Shown: positions 63,301-64,000 of the stretch, in pieces | Numbering within the stretch: the stretch's first letter is position 1 | How the letters are laid out: the number at the start of each line of letters is the position of its first letter | From: an uncultured Pelagibacteraceae bacterium | GTDB lineage: Bacteria; Pseudomonadota; Alphaproteobacteria; Pelagibacterales; AG-422-B15 | NCBI GenBank assembly: GCA_902617525.1 | Contig: CACMWW010000003.1 | Coordinates: forward strand, 1 to 64,000 | DNA length: 64,000 nt | Direction of reading: 5' to 3' | Program-made: the position numbers and the translations under genes | The notes under the pieces: generated by a model | The model's database searches: none | What the model saw: only the letters and a program-made list of their open reading frames with translations | Told to the model about the DNA's origin: nothing

Positions 63301-64000
63301 GCAGCGGCTGATGAACTTGATCCGAGTGAGACGGCAACAGATGTGTTTACATACACCGTTAAAGACGATGCTGATAAAAATGCCAGTACTGCAACATTAA
63401 CCATAACCGTAACGGGGTTAGCTGATGCAATCACTGCTGTTGATGATACAGATGCAGTAAATGCTGGTAGCACAATTTCGAGAAGCACGAGCGATACACA
63501 AGAACTTGATCACGATGACACCGATGATGATGGTGATGATGTTCCAGGTAGCTTAACCATTACAGCAATACGAACTGGTCAAAAATCAGGCAGTGGTGAC
63601 GCTAAAACACTTGGGCAATCGTTTACTACAACTTATGGAACAGTAACAATCAATGCTGACGGTTCATATTCTTACGCTGCCAATCGAAGTGGCGCAATGA
63701 GCTTATCTGATGGTGCGACTGCAGTTGATTACTTCACATATACTGTAAGAGACCAATCTGGCAATACCTCTAATGGACAACTTGCAATTACTGTGACTGG
63801 AATTGACTCAGGATCAAATAACGCTCCTGTTGCCAATAACGATACTGGAGCTGTTGATGAAGATGCAACACTTACAGTAAATGCAGCCAGTGGGGCTGAA
63901 TCAAATGATAGTGATCCAGATGGAGATGATATTTCTGTTGTGGCTATATCTGGAGGATCTGTTGGCTCAGCTGTAACAGGTACTTATGGACAATTAACAA
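60373..64000 (+). CDS. Giant secreted repeat protein: LEPR-XLL start, DUF4347, VCBS repeats (partial)
   Basis: An uninterrupted plus-strand frame of 1,209 codons runs from ATG 60373 to the window end, so the ORF track missed it. The N-terminus LEPRMMLDGAA (residues 9-19) is the LEPR-XLL-type motif of very large exported proteins. DUF4347 follows (about 69-225; FVFIDSAIDDIEVL, IHVIGHGSIGQIAFGD, ILFYGCNIAAD), then an unassigned beta-rich domain (about 230-415) and at least seven VCBS/cadherin-like repeats from about residue 424 (NNDTGAVNEDA, GTYGQLTMSADGSYTYIAN, DTFTYTVSDG). It is acidic, Asp-rich and cysteine-poor, as expected for a calcium-dependent surface adhesin exported by a type I system. 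The C-terminus and secretion signal are outside the window. Confidence 0.9.
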   Translation, partial: MTKKLIQALEPRMMLDGAAVATAIDTIDDLANANKTDLDKRLKENNFKTEQDTKLPFVNRESINQNTRTKQFVFIDSAIDDIEVLIESFDDNTEVHIIQSDVDGFKEMQNILADEKNIDGIHVIGHGSIGQIAFGDAILNSDTLNEYKQTLKDIGASLSADGDILFYGCNIAADESGEILIKQIAEITEADVAASDDVTGKGGDWDLEKHSGIIETKNIDVENYAHSLANGVASTDADVVEIHSATNYRARWSGDNSGGQQDPSSDRFIISQERADVTGGAGTLNFDVSGAKSSHTPSSSEPVHVYLLFSNDDTDSNSRRSGSRTGVVTFENDILGVFTSPYNTIAMTGISKSGASYPTASSDKIGMRDLEYKNDNAPGQQGNKDWFRIYNSNRSIEIGTKNGLKGDFIRVITRAPIENNGPTGNNDTGAVNEDASVSVTAGSGVLSNDTDPDGDTLSVSAISGGSIGSALNGTYGQLTMSADGSYTYIANRDDADPLDPGDTVTDTFTYTVSDGTDTDTATLTITITGVNDPITAVNDTDAVNEDATINRSTSDSQELDHDDTDPDADDASGSFTITAIRTGRESATSGTTAGTIGQALNGTYGVLTVAADGSYSYAATRSGADALAAGVSAIDYFTYTVRDHASSPNDTDTAELAITVTGVGPSASNDTGSVNENATLTANAGAGVIANDTGGDTESLAVTNISSNATGNSGNAAQGVLGTYGTLTVAADGSYTYVANTAAAEALDAGDEVTDIFTYTVKDDDDVNSDTATLTITVTGVDDDPVGNNDAGAINEDKTLTVSAGSGVLSNDTDADASSSLSVSAISGGTVGASLNGTYGVLTLSSDGSYTYVANGRSEDGLAADATATDTFTYTVSDGAGTTDTADLVITVTGVGPQAVNDTGAVNEDATLTVNEASGVISNDDDNASYDVESLAITGISHGVTGNSGNAAQAVTGTYGVLTMAADGSYTYVANQAAADELDPSETATDVFTYTVKDDADKNASTATLTITVTGLADAITAVDDTDAVNAGSTISRSTSDTQELDHDDTDDDGDDVPGSLTITAIRTGQKSGSGDAKTLGQSFTTTYGTVTINADGSYSYAANRSGAMSLSDGATAVDYFTYTVRDQSGNTSNGQLAITVTGIDSGSNNAPVANNDTGAVDEDATLTVNAASGAESNDSDPDGDDISVVAISGGSVGSAVTGTYGQLT
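61642..64000 (+). repeat. Tandem VCBS-type repeat array (three unit subtypes)
   Basis: Units begin near 61642, 61978, 62371, 62731, 63067, 63436 and 63832, giving lengths of about 112, 131, 120, 112, 123 and 132 residues, the seventh being cut by the window end. By sequence they fall into three subtypes: A (SGVLSNDTDPDGD, AISGGS), B (STSDSQELDHDDTD, ITAIRTG) and C (GVIANDTGGDTESLA, TGNSGNAAQ), in the order A-B-C-A-C-B-A. The units have diverged at DNA level, so the array is old rather than freshly amplified. Confidence 0.85.

Noticed and set aside
61281-63488. Series of 60-79 aa minus-strand ORFs across the repeat region
   Set aside because: They are antisense shadows of the VCBS-repeat gene; their valine/serine-rich products recur with the repeat period and none has a plausible start region.
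1-64000. CRISPR array, IS element, prophage or toxin-antitoxin island
   Set aside because: No short regularly spaced repeats, transposase, integrase, phage structural gene or toxin pair was found on either strand.

Overview
The window is a dense, AT-rich stretch of what looks like a free-living marine alphaproteobacterial chromosome. Evidence for that placement: a GcrA-type cell-cycle regulator, class I lysyl-tRNA synthetase (LysK), a TIGR02186 plus TauE/SafE pair, DUF3726 and DUF4864 proteins, a DmdC-like acyl-CoA dehydrogenase, a GMAS-like type III glutamine synthetase and a streamlined layout. A low-GC lineage such as AEGEAN-169/HIMB59 is my inference, not something the sequence proves. 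No IS element, integrase, prophage or CRISPR array was seen, and no stretch over about 210 bp lacks a gene.

Layout. 0-2.6 kb (minus): rpmH-rnpA-yidD-yidC and the start of a further gene; rpmH (44 aa) is absent from the ORF track. 2.6-11 kb: TVP38-type membrane protein, tRNA-Arg(ACG), EamA exporter, lipoprotein M48 protease, gcrA, an orphan ABC-2 permease, argD-argF, trkH, folE. 11-15 kb: lysK-pyrD-tetR-SDR, coupled by short overlaps. 15-27 kb: a fatty-acid oxidation neighbourhood (DECR-like reductase, two acyl-CoA dehydrogenases, MaoC hydratase, ECH1-like dienoyl-CoA isomerase, thioesterase, thiolase), interrupted by CcdA/TIGR02186/TSUP and by an RmlA-like, ProXp-like, Nudix trio. 27.9-32.6 kb (minus): beta-glycoside/galactose operon (serine hydrolase, GPH symporter, galactokinase, GH1). 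32.7-35.9 kb: EamA, Fe-dependent ADH, dienelactone hydrolase, MarR-like protein.

35.9-44.8 kb: a TetR-centred divergon. One arm encodes three enzymes that each carry an N-terminal signal anchor (DJ-1-like, metallo-beta-lactamase fold, sulfatase) plus a small membrane protein. The other arm encodes a nitronate monooxygenase, a small membrane protein, DUF1330, two GST-like proteins and an HCCA-isomerase/DsbA-like protein. Two dyads fill the short gap between the arms. 44.8-57.3 kb: a polyamine-type ABC transporter, aldehyde dehydrogenase, DUF3726, an unrecognised 551-aa protein, M19 dipeptidase, 2OG-oxygenase-like protein, GMAS-like ligase and a tandem-HTH regulator with a probably leaderless promoter. 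It reads as an uncharacterised uptake and breakdown locus for a nitrogenous compound.

57.3-64 kb: a TolC-family lipoprotein with an unusual C-terminal extension (cadherin/He_PIG-like domain, acidic coiled coil, SPOR-like domain), divergent from a giant LEPR-XLL/DUF4347/VCBS-repeat protein that runs off the window end and is missing from the ORF track. This is the most novel-looking part: a candidate type I secreted adhesin with a dedicated, peptidoglycan-tethered outer-membrane partner. Convergent genes here repeatedly abut or share a 4-nt bidirectional stop, which shows how compact the genome is.
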